From: CAZWKQ01 sp964634005
Lineage (GTDB): Bacteria; Bacteroidota; Bacteroidia; Bacteroidales; JACABE01
Direction: 5' to 3'
Length of the DNA stretch: 64,000 bases
NCBI GenBank assembly: GCA_964634005.1
Contig: CAZWKQ010000010.1
Span: 1-64,000, forward strand
Shown here: piece by piece, positions 26,828-35,685 of the stretch
Numbering within the stretch: position 1 is the stretch's first letter
How the letters are laid out: each line of letters opens with the position of its first letter
Notes under the pieces: generated by a model
What the model was told of the DNA's origin: nothing
What the model saw: the letters and a program-made list of their open reading frames with translations, nothing else
Database searches by the model: none
Program-made: the position numbers and the translations under genes

Positions 26828-28843
26828 ATGCAATCAAACAAATCATACAATAAACCAAATTCATTGATTAATGCGAAAAGTCCTTATTTACTCCAACATG
26901 CCTATAATCCGGTAAATTGGGAAATATGGTGTGAAGATGCTCTATTAAAGGCAAAAGAGCTTAATAAACCCATTCTTGTGAGCATTGGATATTCATCATG
27001 TCATTGGTGCCATGTTATGGAGAAAGAATCTTTTGTTGACAATGAAATCGCTCAAATAATGAACGAAAATTTTATAAACATAAAAGTTGACAGGGAAGAA
27101 AGACCTGATATTGATCATCTGTATATGGAAGCTGTTCAATTGATAACAGGTAATGGAGGCTGGCCTTTGAATTGCTTTCTTCTTCCCGATACTCGTCCTT
27201 TTTGGGGAGGAACATATTTCCCAAAAGAAAGTTGGAAAGAAATACTTTTACAAATTTCGGAAATTTATAAAAAATCTCCTGAAAGGCTTATTAAACAAGC
27301 AGATTTAATTCAACAAAACTCATTAAAAATTCAAAATAATTTTTCATCATTTTCACGTAAAACAGAAACAAACTTAAACCCTGATAAGGCATATCGAACT
27401 ATTTCTAATTATTTTGATAATATCAAAGGAGGAATAAAAGGAGCTCCAAAATTTCCTATGCCGGTTGTTTATGATTTTTTGCTCACATATAGTTTTTTTA
27501 AAAACAATAATAATGCTTTGGAACATATTTCGCAAACATTGGAGTTAATGGCTAATGGCGGTATTTATGACCAACTTGGCGGAGGTTTTTTCCGTTATTC
27601 AACTGATAATGATTGGAAAGTTCCGCATTTTGAAAAAATGCTGTACGATAATGCCCAGCTTATTTCATTGTATTCAAATACTTTTAAAGTAACTCAAAAC
27701 AATTTTTTTAAAGAAATTGCAGAAGAAACTATATTTTTTCTTGAAAATGAACTTAAAAGCGAAAACGGGTTATATTACTCTGCAATCGATGCCGATTCGG
27801 AAGGAGAAGAAGGGAAATATTACATTTGGAAAGGAAAAGAGATAGAAGAGTTTTTAGGTGATGATGCCATTTTGTTTAAGTATTTTTTTCAAGTTGATGG
27901 CTATAGTAAATGGGAAAAGGAATATAATATTCTTATTCCATCAAAAAACCCCGAAATGGTAGCTGATAAATTTAAATTGACTATTTCTGAATTAAAAGAA
28001 AAAATAAATATCTCCAAAAAAACACTTTTCAATCGAAGAAAAAACAGAATAAGGCCATTGACCGATACTAAAGTTTTACTTTCATGGAATGCCCTTGTAA
28101 TTAGCTGCTATATTGATGCTTACAATGCTTTCAATAATGAAAATTATTATTTAACTGCTAAAAATAGTGCATTGAAAATAATAGAAATTTATAATGATAA
28201 CAATCAAGAGCTCAAGCATATTTTAAATTATAATCAAGAAGAAAATTTGGCCTTTCTTGATGATTATTCTTTTTTTATTGAAGCTTTAATAAATTTATAT
28301 CAAACAGACGCTGACGAATATTGGCTTGAAACGGCTTTAAAATTAACTCAAGAGGCATTTATAAAATTCAAAAAACAAAACGACGAACTTTTGTTTTTTT
28401 CAGATGTAAAACTGAATAAGTTGTATCAAAATTATAAGGAAATTACTGATATAGTGATACCTTCGGCTAACTCTACTTTTATGCTTAACTTGTTTAAATT
28501 AGGAACTATAACGGATAATTCGGAATATAAAAACACAGCTGTAAATGCTCTAAATTTGCTTTCCGATAAAATTGATACTAATCCTTTGTACTATTCAAAA
28601 TGGATAAAATTGTTGTTGATGGTGGAAAATGATTTTTTTACGTTAAGAATTGAAGGCAAGAATTCAAAAGAATATCTTAAAAAATTGAATAAAATGTTTA
28701 TCCCTAATTTGCTTTTAATGCCAAACATAAGCAATACTAAAGATAACCAAGAAAACACAATAATTTATTTATGTAATAAAAATTACTGTTTCGAACCAAT
28801 GACTGATATTGATAAATGTGTTGAAATAATTAAAAAACAATAA
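26828..28843 (+). CDS. YyaL/SSP411-family thioredoxin-domain protein
   Basis: The 671-residue protein has an N-terminal thioredoxin-like domain with SCHWCHVMEKESF (near residue 56) and a C-terminal alpha/alpha-barrel of the N-acylglucosamine 2-epimerase/six-hairpin glycosidase-like type, the layout of YyaL and human SPATA20. The family has GGTYFP and PHFEKMLYDNAQL blocks, both present. Its molecular role is not known; a redox or glycan-related function has been suggested. It is a single gene, converging on the Spy-like gene. Confidence 0.9.
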   Translation: MQSNKSYNKPNSLINAKSPYLLQHAYNPVNWEIWCEDALLKAKELNKPILVSIGYSSCHWCHVMEKESFVDNEIAQIMNENFINIKVDREERPDIDHLYMEAVQLITGNGGWPLNCFLLPDTRPFWGGTYFPKESWKEILLQISEIYKKSPERLIKQADLIQQNSLKIQNNFSSFSRKTETNLNPDKAYRTISNYFDNIKGGIKGAPKFPMPVVYDFLLTYSFFKNNNNALEHISQTLELMANGGIYDQLGGGFFRYSTDNDWKVPHFEKMLYDNAQLISLYSNTFKVTQNNFFKEIAEETIFFLENELKSENGLYYSAIDADSEGEEGKYYIWKGKEIEEFLGDDAILFKYFFQVDGYSKWEKEYNILIPSKNPEMVADKFKLTISELKEKINISKKTLFNRRKNRIRPLTDTKVLLSWNALVISCYIDAYNAFNNENYYLTAKNSALKIIEIYNDNNQELKHILNYNQEENLAFLDDYSFFIEALINLYQTDADEYWLETALKLTQEAFIKFKKQNDELLFFSDVKLNKLYQNYKEITDIVIPSANSTFMLNLFKLGTITDNSEYKNTAVNALNLLSDKIDTNPLYYSKWIKLLLMVENDFFTLRIEGKNSKEYLKKLNKMFIPNLLLMPNISNTKDNQENTIIYLCNKNYCFEPMTDIDKCVEIIKKQ

Positions 28844-28878
28844 AGCGAAAAATATTTTTGAGAATATTTCAACCGCTT
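28843..28878. terminator. Weak inverted repeat between converging genes
   Basis: A 5-bp outer stem (AAGCG/CGCTT) and a 7-bp inner stem (AAATATT/AATATTT) with bulges lie in the 33-base gap between the YyaL-type gene and the Spy-like gene. A weak bidirectional terminator is possible; there is no clear T run. Confidence 0.3.
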
Positions 28879-29428
28879 ATAATTCATGTTCCGGATTTTT
28901 ATTAGGACAGCTTTCGCCGCCGCCGTGGTGTTTGCCTCTACCACCTCTGCGATGTTTCATGTTTTCGCAACCGAAAATATCTTTGTAAATTTCAATAAAT
29001 TTTAATTGTTGCTCTTTTGTTAGTATTTTTTTGAGCTCAAGATATTGTTTTATTGAGTGTTGCAATAATTTTGATTGAAGAACAACAATTTCATTACTTA
29101 TCGTATTAATCGATTGAATATCAGGATTATCATGAGCAAGAATTGCCATCAGATCACTTCTTTTTATTCTTAACGAGTCGAAGATCACTTTAGCTTCTTT
29201 TTTCGATTCTTCTTTTATAATGGCAAACTTAGCAGCTTGCTCTTCTGTTAGATTTAATTCTTTTTTAATAAATTCGATTGGAGATGGATGTGGTTGAAAA
29301 TCTTTTTCGTAATTATCTCTTACAAAACTATTCCTTTTGTACAGTATTGTAGAAATAGCGACAATATTAATAATCAACCCTATTAAAATAAGCCAACCCA
29401 ATATTTTATTTTTCGAAAAATAATTCAT
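28877..29428 (-). CDS. Spy/CpxP/ZraP-like periplasmic metal or stress sensor
   Basis: The 183-residue protein has an N-terminal membrane segment (about 9-28), a helical Spy-like domain with two LTxxQ motifs (LTEEQ near residue 56 and LTKEQ near 137), and a C-terminal tail rich in Cys, His and Gly (residues about 153-183, with KHHGGGESC). This is typical of periplasmic chaperone or metal-binding sensors such as CpxP, Spy and CnrX. It is the last gene of the sigma/anti-sigma unit, 5 bases after the anti-sigma gene. It probably signals to the anti-sigma factor or sequesters metal; a metal such as zinc, copper or nickel is inferred. Confidence 0.78.
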   Translation of the reverse strand: MNYFSKNKILGWLILIGLIINIVAISTILYKRNSFVRDNYEKDFQPHPSPIEFIKKELNLTEEQAAKFAIIKEESKKEAKVIFDSLRIKRSDLMAILAHDNPDIQSINTISNEIVVLQSKLLQHSIKQYLELKKILTKEQQLKFIEIYKDIFGCENMKHRRGGRGKHHGGGESCPNKNPEHEL

Positions 29429-29433
29429 AATGT

Positions 29434-29889
29434 TTATTTATTTGAAATAAAAAAGTTTTCTAAATTTTCATTTTCTGCTAATATAATGTAGTTATCTTTT
29501 GCATAGGCATCAATTTGATTTTTTCTTACTTCTTCGGAGTATGTTTGGTTGGAGTGATAACTGTTTCCTAAATAAATTCCGAAATAAATACCTATCAGAA
29601 TTAAAGCAGTAATATAGACAGGTTGGAGCCTTCTGTTCAAAGTTTTTAAAATAGTATGGTTTTCTGTTGAGCGATTTTCAAGCTTTTGAACCAATCGGGT
29701 ATAAAAAAACGGATCTTCTATATTACTTGCTTTTAAATTTGTAAAATCATACGATTCTTTAATTTTTTCCAAAAGAATTTTGCATGAATTACAATTCTCG
29801 ATATGCTGAACAAAATTGTCATAATCGCTTTCGTTCAGATTATTTTCGATATAAGGTATTATCCGTTTTTTAAATTCTTTACAATTCAT
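29434..29889 (-). CDS. Membrane anti-sigma factor with zinc-binding domain
   Basis: The 151-residue protein has an N-terminal zinc-finger anti-sigma domain of the ZAS type, with HIENCNSCK (near residue 30) giving the H-x3-C-x2-C motif, a single membrane helix (about residues 92-112), and a short C-terminal segment in the periplasm. It should hold the ECF sigma factor inactive in the cytoplasm until an envelope signal is received. It begins 39 bases after the sigma gene stop and its stop lies 5 bases before the Spy-like gene start. Confidence 0.87.
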   Translation of the reverse strand: MNCKEFKKRIIPYIENNLNESDYDNFVQHIENCNSCKILLEKIKESYDFTNLKASNIEDPFFYTRLVQKLENRSTENHTILKTLNRRLQPVYITALILIGIYFGIYLGNSYHSNQTYSEEVRKNQIDAYAKDNYIILAENENLENFFISNK

Positions 29890-29928
29890 TTTTTTCTATT
29901 TAGACAACAAATCTTCAAATTTCTTGTA

Positions 29929-30498
29929 TTAATTTTTAAAATAATTTACTAAATATTTTTGTAAATTTTGTTTAGCTCTGAAAATTAATGATTCGACTGC
30001 TGAAAGCGAAATATTCATTATTTCAGAAATTTGCTGATAAGGTATATCATCATACTTATGCAAAGTGAAAGCAATTCTTTGATTTTCGGGCAATTTGTCA
30101 AGTGCCTTATTAATAATTGAATTTCTTTCATCGAGTTCTATTGCAGCATCTGATATATTATAGTTTTTATCATTATTTTCGATATCATTAGTTTGATTTT
30201 GATTCAGAAAATCAAAATATTTAAGCCATTTTTTTCTTTGCAGACGTTTTTTGTGGTTTATAGATTCATTTACGGCAATTCTGTATATCCATGTCGAAAT
30301 TTTCGATTCTTTCCGAAAACTGTGTGCCGATTCGTAAACTTTGATAAACACATCTTGAGCAACATCCTGAGCATCTTCGTAGTTTCCCAAAAAACCAAAG
30401 CAAGTGTTTATCACTTGCTTTTGGTACAACTGAACCAGTTCTCTGAATGCACTTTCGTTTTTATTTACAATTCCTTCAACCAGTTCTTGTTCTGTCAT
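29929..30498 (-). CDS. ECF RNA polymerase sigma factor
   Basis: The 189-residue protein has the sigma-70 regions 2 (DAQDVAQDVFIKVYE near residue 42 and STWIYRIAVN) and 4 (LPENQRIAFTLHKYDDIPYQQ and ISLSAVESLIFRAKQNL) and little else, typical of ECF sigma factors. The ATG at 30498 is used; a TTG one codon earlier at 30501 is also possible. It heads the unit of sigma, anti-sigma and Spy-like genes, and its promoter element lies at 30535-30542. Its own target promoters are not identified. Confidence 0.93.
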   Translation of the reverse strand: MTEQELVEGIVNKNESAFRELVQLYQKQVINTCFGFLGNYEDAQDVAQDVFIKVYESAHSFRKESKISTWIYRIAVNESINHKKRLQRKKWLKYFDFLNQNQTNDIENNDKNYNISDAAIELDERNSIINKALDKLPENQRIAFTLHKYDDIPYQQISEIMNISLSAVESLIFRAKQNLQKYLVNYFKN

Positions 30499-30534
30499 CA
30501 ACTATTTTAGTTTTTTATTTACCCTTTTTTTATC

Positions 30535-30542
30535 CAAAATTA
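30535..30542 (-). promoter_or_regulatory. Promoter -7 element of the ECF sigma operon
   Basis: On the minus strand the sequence is TAATTTTG, a full match to TAnnTTTG. It sits between the His/Cys-rich gene stop and the sigma gene start, so the sigma unit can be transcribed on its own. Confidence 0.45.
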
Positions 30543-30543
30543 A

Positions 30544-30909
30544 TTAATTTTTTGAATTACCGCAGCAATGACCTTTTCCGTGATGATGTCTGCCGTGATT
30601 ATGGTTATGTCCTTTGCAACCGCCATTACCGCAACAATTTCCTTTTGCTTTGAAGTTATCGCAAATACCATCGTTATTTGCATCTACAAAATTAGGACAA
30701 TCTTTGTTTTTACCTCTCATCTGATAATTGTCGCAAACGCCATCATTGTCTTTGTCAACAAAATTTCCTCTAACATTTGTTGTTTCAGCTTTTTTGGTTG
30801 TTAATGCTTCGCTTTTGACTTTTTCACTTTTAACTGATGTTGTGCTTTGTGCGTTTGCTGCAACTGAAATTCCGATAAAAATCGCAATAATTAAAAATAA
30901 CTTTTTCAT
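30544..30909 (-). CDS. Secreted His/Cys-rich metal-binding protein with calcium-loop repeats
   Basis: The 121-residue protein has a signal peptide (about 1-20), a spacer, two DxDxDG-type loops (DKDNDGVCDNY at 52-62 and DANNDGICDNF at 76-86), and a C-terminal tail of His, Gly and paired Cys residues (about 91-121). Loops of this form bind calcium in thrombospondin type 3 repeats and the tail could bind Zn, Cu or Ni. The same gene order as the ECF sigma unit, which begins 45 bases downstream, suggests a metal-related role. No known function; no homologue is recognised by name. Confidence 0.75.
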   Translation of the reverse strand: MKKLFLIIAIFIGISVAANAQSTTSVKSEKVKSEALTTKKAETTNVRGNFVDKDNDGVCDNYQMRGKNKDCPNFVDANNDGICDNFKAKGNCCGNGGCKGHNHNHGRHHHGKGHCCGNSKN

Positions 30910-30994
30910 GTTTTTTTGAATTTTAAGTGATTAAATATTTTTTTCTTATTTGACACTAATTTTTTTAAAAACTTGTGCTGAAAAAATAAAAAAA

Positions 30995-32680
30995 TTATTC
31001 AATCCACTTTTCTTCGATATCCCAGTTGGCTTTTACATTTATTTTTGAAGGGAAAAGAAATGTATTTTCAGGTTGAATTTTGAGTAAATAATTTCCGGTA
31101 TCCCAAATATTGTTTTTGTTTCTATCAGCAATTGCCTTTAAAGTATAATTTCCCGGCCTAATATTTACAAACCTTATTTTATAACTTCCCTTTATGATTT
31201 TCTCTTCAACTACCTTATTTTTCTCATCAATAAGCTGAATTATATACTGGCAAGTACTGTCTTTAGCAATAAAATCTATTAAAACATTACCAAAATCCTC
31301 CGACCCGTTTGTTTTGAAACTTATTCTTAAACTATCAGGAATATTATTGTTCAAATCATATATATTTCGATTTCCATAAATCAATTGATAATCTGTCTTT
31401 TGCTTAAGCTTTCTCTCTGATTGATAAATTCTTTTTGATTTATTGATAGAATATGCCTTTATAGGTATAGCAACCGAATCTTCAATTAAAATTAGGCTTA
31501 AAGAATCGGTATTCAATAATGGATAAGGGAATGTGAGTTTTATATTGTTAAAATAATCGAAAACAGGTGTAATATTAGACGAAGGCCTTATATTAGCGAC
31601 AGGAGCTTTTTTAGTAAATGCTGTTTTTTTAATTGTTACTGAATCAGTAAAATTCAAGTTATCCGATAAAATAATTTTTATCGAATCAATATTATCTTTA
31701 AGCAACCACAAAACAAGAGTATCGTGAATTTCGTTCCATTCGGGGATAAACAATTTTTCTGATAAATCAATTCCTTTAATAGCAATATTTTTGTCGGGTT
31801 TTTGTAACGCCAATACTATTTGATTATTAGTAATAAAAGAAGATTTTATGATCTTTTGCTTTGCTGAACTTTCCATAAAAGTTCTTAATATCATCGAATT
31901 ACCGTTATCAACTATTCTTTTTATAACATTCGATGTATCTGATGATGTTGAATCATTTATTTTACGAGGGACATAAACCGGTTGAATCAAATCCGATTCG
32001 AAAGCAATTTTTTCGACGTATTGATTATATTTAAGATTTTTATTAATATCGTTAATGGCAACAATTTTATAAGGTACATTTTCGATATTGCTAAAAGCGA
32101 AATAACCCTTTGAATCAGTTTTGCTTATATACAAAGGTTTTTCGAGAAAAGGAACAGAATCATAATTTTTTTTGTAAAGCATTACCAAAGCATCTTTTTC
32201 GGGTTCGGAAGTAAAAGCGTCAATAACACGACCATAATAAGACATAGAGTCGAGAGAATTACCTGTAGAAAAAACCAGTTCGAAATTGGTTAACGGGTTA
32301 CCTTCGTGTAAATCGGCTATAGCATCTCCGAAATTGAAAATATAGGTAGTATTTGGAATTAAATCTTCTTTCAATTCAATATGTAAGGCTTTGCCTTTTA
32401 CTTTAACTTCGGGCTTATTTTCAAAAGGCGGCGAAATAAATAATTGGTTTGCAATATCTTTTAAAACTATATACTCATCGAAATTTAAAATAATCTCTTT
32501 TCCTGAAAAATTCGACTGATTTCTCTCAGGTTGGCTTTTTATTAATTTCGGTGGAGTTTTATCTTGCGGGCCCCCGCTCGGAGCAACAATATTTGCGCAA
32601 GATGAGAATATAAATATCAGAAAAAGAAAAGAATATATTTTAATTTTTTTTGTTCCTAAAATTATTGTACTGATAATCAC
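30995..32680 (-). CDS. Ig-like (Big_5) domain lipoprotein
   Basis: The 561-residue protein has a lipoprotein signal (FLFLIFIFSSC, Cys near residue 28), followed by the SGGPQDKTPPK motif that marks the common Bacteroidota Big_5 (Ig-like) lipoproteins. An Ig-like domain (about 40-140) is followed by more beta-rich repeats. The role is unknown, probably at the cell surface or outer membrane. No ATG lies before the signal, so the frame is read from a GTG at 32680; another non-ATG start cannot be excluded. It is divergent from sucA. Confidence 0.82.
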   Translation of the reverse strand: MIISTIILGTKKIKIYSFLFLIFIFSSCANIVAPSGGPQDKTPPKLIKSQPERNQSNFSGKEIILNFDEYIVLKDIANQLFISPPFENKPEVKVKGKALHIELKEDLIPNTTYIFNFGDAIADLHEGNPLTNFELVFSTGNSLDSMSYYGRVIDAFTSEPEKDALVMLYKKNYDSVPFLEKPLYISKTDSKGYFAFSNIENVPYKIVAINDINKNLKYNQYVEKIAFESDLIQPVYVPRKINDSTSSDTSNVIKRIVDNGNSMILRTFMESSAKQKIIKSSFITNNQIVLALQKPDKNIAIKGIDLSEKLFIPEWNEIHDTLVLWLLKDNIDSIKIILSDNLNFTDSVTIKKTAFTKKAPVANIRPSSNITPVFDYFNNIKLTFPYPLLNTDSLSLILIEDSVAIPIKAYSINKSKRIYQSERKLKQKTDYQLIYGNRNIYDLNNNIPDSLRISFKTNGSEDFGNVLIDFIAKDSTCQYIIQLIDEKNKVVEEKIIKGSYKIRFVNIRPGNYTLKAIADRNKNNIWDTGNYLLKIQPENTFLFPSKINVKANWDIEEKWIE

Positions 32681-32860
32681 TGTTTTTATTATTAAGTTTA
32701 ATGCAAAATTGCAAATTTTTTTTATACTTCCTTAAAAAATCGTTTAACAAAAACGAAATACTCAATAAAAGCTGACATTCAAAATCAACGATATTTAAAA
32801 AAATGTGCCCTATTTTCAACGAATTTATTTTCAAAAGAATTATGTAAACTTTTTTATTAT

Positions 32861-32868
32861 TATATTTG
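32861..32868 (+). promoter_or_regulatory. Promoter -7 element of sucAB
   Basis: TATATTTG matches TAnnTTTG exactly, about 33 bases before the sucA ATG. No -33 TTTG at the normal distance is seen. Confidence 0.5.
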
Positions 32869-32900
32869 TTCTTTAAAGGTATAATAAGAAAAACTTAGAA

Positions 32901-35663
32901 ATGGACGAATATTCATATTTGAGTAACGTTGAACCTCAGTTTTTAGATGCACTTTATAAGCAATATAAAACTAATCCCGAATCTGTAGATTTTGGATGGA
33001 GGAAGTTCTTCGAGGGTTTCGAATTTTCAAAAGCAAATTTTTCCGAAACATCAACATTAGACTATCCTGATGAATTTAAAGTAATAAACTTAATTAATGC
33101 TTACAGAGAAAGAGGTCATTATTTTACAAAGACCAATCCCGTGAGGAGCAGAAGAAAATATACTCCTACATTAGATATTGAAAATTTTGAGCTTAAAGAA
33201 TCGGATCTTGAAAAAGAGTTTTTTGCGGGAAACAAATTAGGACTCGGGAAAGCCAAGCTGAAAGACATTATAAAACATCTGCAAGACACATACTGTAATT
33301 CTTTCGGAGTAGAATATCGTTATATCCGTAAGCCTGAAATTACAAACTGGTTGAGAAACAAAATGGAAACAACCAGAAATATACCTAACTTCAGTAAAGA
33401 AGAAAAAATAAGAATACTCCATAAACTAAGCGAAGCCGTTATATTTGAAAAATTTATACACAAAAAGTTCCCTGGGCAAAAACGATTCTCATTAGAAGGC
33501 GCCGAATCAGCCATACCGGCTTTGGATGCCATTATTGAAATTGGCTCAACACTTGGTGCTAAAGAATTCGTAATAGGAATGCCACATAGAGGCCGTTTAA
33601 ATGTGCTTGCAAATATACTTAACAAATCCTATAAAGATATTTTCAGCGAATTTGAGGGAAAAGAATATGATGACGATGAGCTAATGGGTGATGTTAAATA
33701 TCATCTTGGTTTTACTTCGTTTACATCTACACATAAAGGAGAAAAGTTAAAACTTACACTTGCACCAAATCCTTCACACCTTGAAGCAGTAAACCCTGTA
33801 GTTGAGGGTATCGTCAGAGCAAGAATTGATTTAGACTATAATGGCGACAACTCAAAAATTGTTCCTATACTTATACATGGAGATGCTTCAATTGCAGGAC
33901 AAGGTATAGTTTACGAAGTTTTACAAATGTCTGAATTACCGGGATATCAGACAGGCGGTACCATACATTTGATTATAAACAACCAAATTGGCTTTACGAC
34001 AAACTATCTCGATGCCCGCTCAAGTATTTATTGTACCGATATTGCCAAGATAATACAATCGCCTATTTTTCACGTAAATGGCGACGACGTTGAAGAAGTT
34101 GTATATACTATGCAATTTGCTCTCGAATTCAGACAAAAATTTCACAAAGACGTTTTTATTGATTTGCTCTGCTATAGAAAATACGGGCATAATGAAGGAG
34201 ACGAACCTCGCTTCACTCAGCCTACACTATATAAAATAATCGAAAAACATCCCAATCCGAGGGAAATATATGTTGAAAAACTTAAAAATGAAGGAGTAAT
34301 TGAACATGAAGAGGCAAGAAAAATGGAAAAAGAATTCAATCAATTGCTCGAAGAAGATTTAATATTATCAAAAAAAATCCCCAAAGCCACTATTACTTCT
34401 TTTCTGGAAAACGAATGGAAAAATATAGTTAAAGCAAAACTTTCGGATTTTGAAAAATCGCCTGAAACAGCCATAGATAAAGAAAAAATATTCTATTTGA
34501 CCGAGAAGATTACAGCATTACCCGAAAATCTGCCATTTTTCAGTAAAATTAAAAAATTACAAAACGACAGATATGAAATGGTTTTCAAAGAAGGGAAGCT
34601 TGATTGGGCTATGGGTGAATTACTTGCATACGCATCATTATTAGACGAAGGTTACCCTGTACGTATTAGCGGGCAAGATGTTGGTCGCGGAACTTTTTCG
34701 CACCGCCATGCTATATTAACTGTAGAAGATTCTGAAGAAAAATATATTCCTTTGAACAACATAAAACCCGATCAACCAAAATTTGAAATTTACAATTCTT
34801 TACTCTCGGAATATGGAGTGCTGGGATTTGAATATGGTTATGCTTTGGGTTCTCCATTTACTCTTACAATTTGGGAAGCTCAGTTTGGCGATTTTTTCAA
34901 CGGTGCTCAAATTATAATCGACCAGTTTATTACAAGCGCCGAAAATAAGTGGAATGTTATGAATGATTTAGTTATGTTTCTTCCCCATGGCTACGAAGGG
35001 CAAGGACCGGAGCATTCAAGTGCAAGAATTGAGAGATTTTTGCAACTTTGTGCCGATTGTAATATTCAAGTTGCAAATTGTACAACTCCTTCTAACTTTT
35101 TCCATATTTTAAGAAGACAATTACATCGTAATATTCGGAAACCACTTATTATATTTACTCCAAAAAGTTTATTAAGACATCCTGCTTGTATTTCGGATAT
35201 AAATAATTTCATTCAAGGAGGCTTTAAAGAAATATTAGATGACGAAAAAGCAATTCCCGAAAATGTTGACAGAGTGATTTTCTGCACCGGAAAAATTTAC
35301 TATGAACTTATTGATGAAAGAGATAAGGATAAAAAAGACAATATTGCCATTGTAAGAATAGAGCAATTATATCCTATACCGTACTCACAATGGGACAGTA
35401 TTTATAAGAAATATAACAAAGCAACTCATTGGCTTTGGGTACAGGAAGAGCCTGAAAATATGGGTGCATGGGATTTCATACACAAACACATTAAAAATAT
35501 ACCTATAAAGCTCTTTGCAGCAAGAGCATCAAGCGGCAGCCCTGCAACAGGCTCAGGGAAAATACATAAAATAAGTCAACAAAAAATTATCGATAAAGCA
35601 ATGGGTAAATGCACCTGCGAATGGGCATTGAGCGAATGTGACATGCATTGTGTAAATGAATAA
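32901..35663 (+). CDS. sucA: 2-oxoglutarate dehydrogenase E1 component (SucA)
   Basis: SucA is the thiamine-dependent E1 subunit that decarboxylates 2-oxoglutarate and passes the succinyl group to the lipoyl arm of SucB. The 920-residue length is normal. The N-terminal block (YLSNVEPQFLDALYKQYK) is present, as are GMPHRGRLNVL, IHGDASIAGQGIVYE, HVNGDDVEEV and the C-terminal domain blocks SGQDVGRGTFSHRH and LPHGYEGQGPEHSSAR. It forms a pair with sucB 22 bases downstream. The E3 subunit (lpd) is not in the window, so the complex must use one encoded elsewhere. Confidence 0.96.
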   Translation: MDEYSYLSNVEPQFLDALYKQYKTNPESVDFGWRKFFEGFEFSKANFSETSTLDYPDEFKVINLINAYRERGHYFTKTNPVRSRRKYTPTLDIENFELKESDLEKEFFAGNKLGLGKAKLKDIIKHLQDTYCNSFGVEYRYIRKPEITNWLRNKMETTRNIPNFSKEEKIRILHKLSEAVIFEKFIHKKFPGQKRFSLEGAESAIPALDAIIEIGSTLGAKEFVIGMPHRGRLNVLANILNKSYKDIFSEFEGKEYDDDELMGDVKYHLGFTSFTSTHKGEKLKLTLAPNPSHLEAVNPVVEGIVRARIDLDYNGDNSKIVPILIHGDASIAGQGIVYEVLQMSELPGYQTGGTIHLIINNQIGFTTNYLDARSSIYCTDIAKIIQSPIFHVNGDDVEEVVYTMQFALEFRQKFHKDVFIDLLCYRKYGHNEGDEPRFTQPTLYKIIEKHPNPREIYVEKLKNEGVIEHEEARKMEKEFNQLLEEDLILSKKIPKATITSFLENEWKNIVKAKLSDFEKSPETAIDKEKIFYLTEKITALPENLPFFSKIKKLQNDRYEMVFKEGKLDWAMGELLAYASLLDEGYPVRISGQDVGRGTFSHRHAILTVEDSEEKYIPLNNIKPDQPKFEIYNSLLSEYGVLGFEYGYALGSPFTLTIWEAQFGDFFNGAQIIIDQFITSAENKWNVMNDLVMFLPHGYEGQGPEHSSARIERFLQLCADCNIQVANCTTPSNFFHILRRQLHRNIRKPLIIFTPKSLLRHPACISDINNFIQGGFKEILDDEKAIPENVDRVIFCTGKIYYELIDERDKDKKDNIAIVRIEQLYPIPYSQWDSIYKKYNKATHWLWVQEEPENMGAWDFIHKHIKNIPIKLFAARASSGSPATGSGKIHKISQQKIIDKAMGKCTCEWALSECDMHCVNE

Positions 35664-35685
35664 AGTTTTTTAAAAAATAAATAAT

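Noticed and set aside
32640..32834. Small minus-strand frame upstream of the Ig-like lipoprotein gene
   Set aside because: It overlaps the GTG start of that gene in another frame, is rich in Ile, Asn and Lys as expected from AT-rich DNA, and has no recognisable domain.
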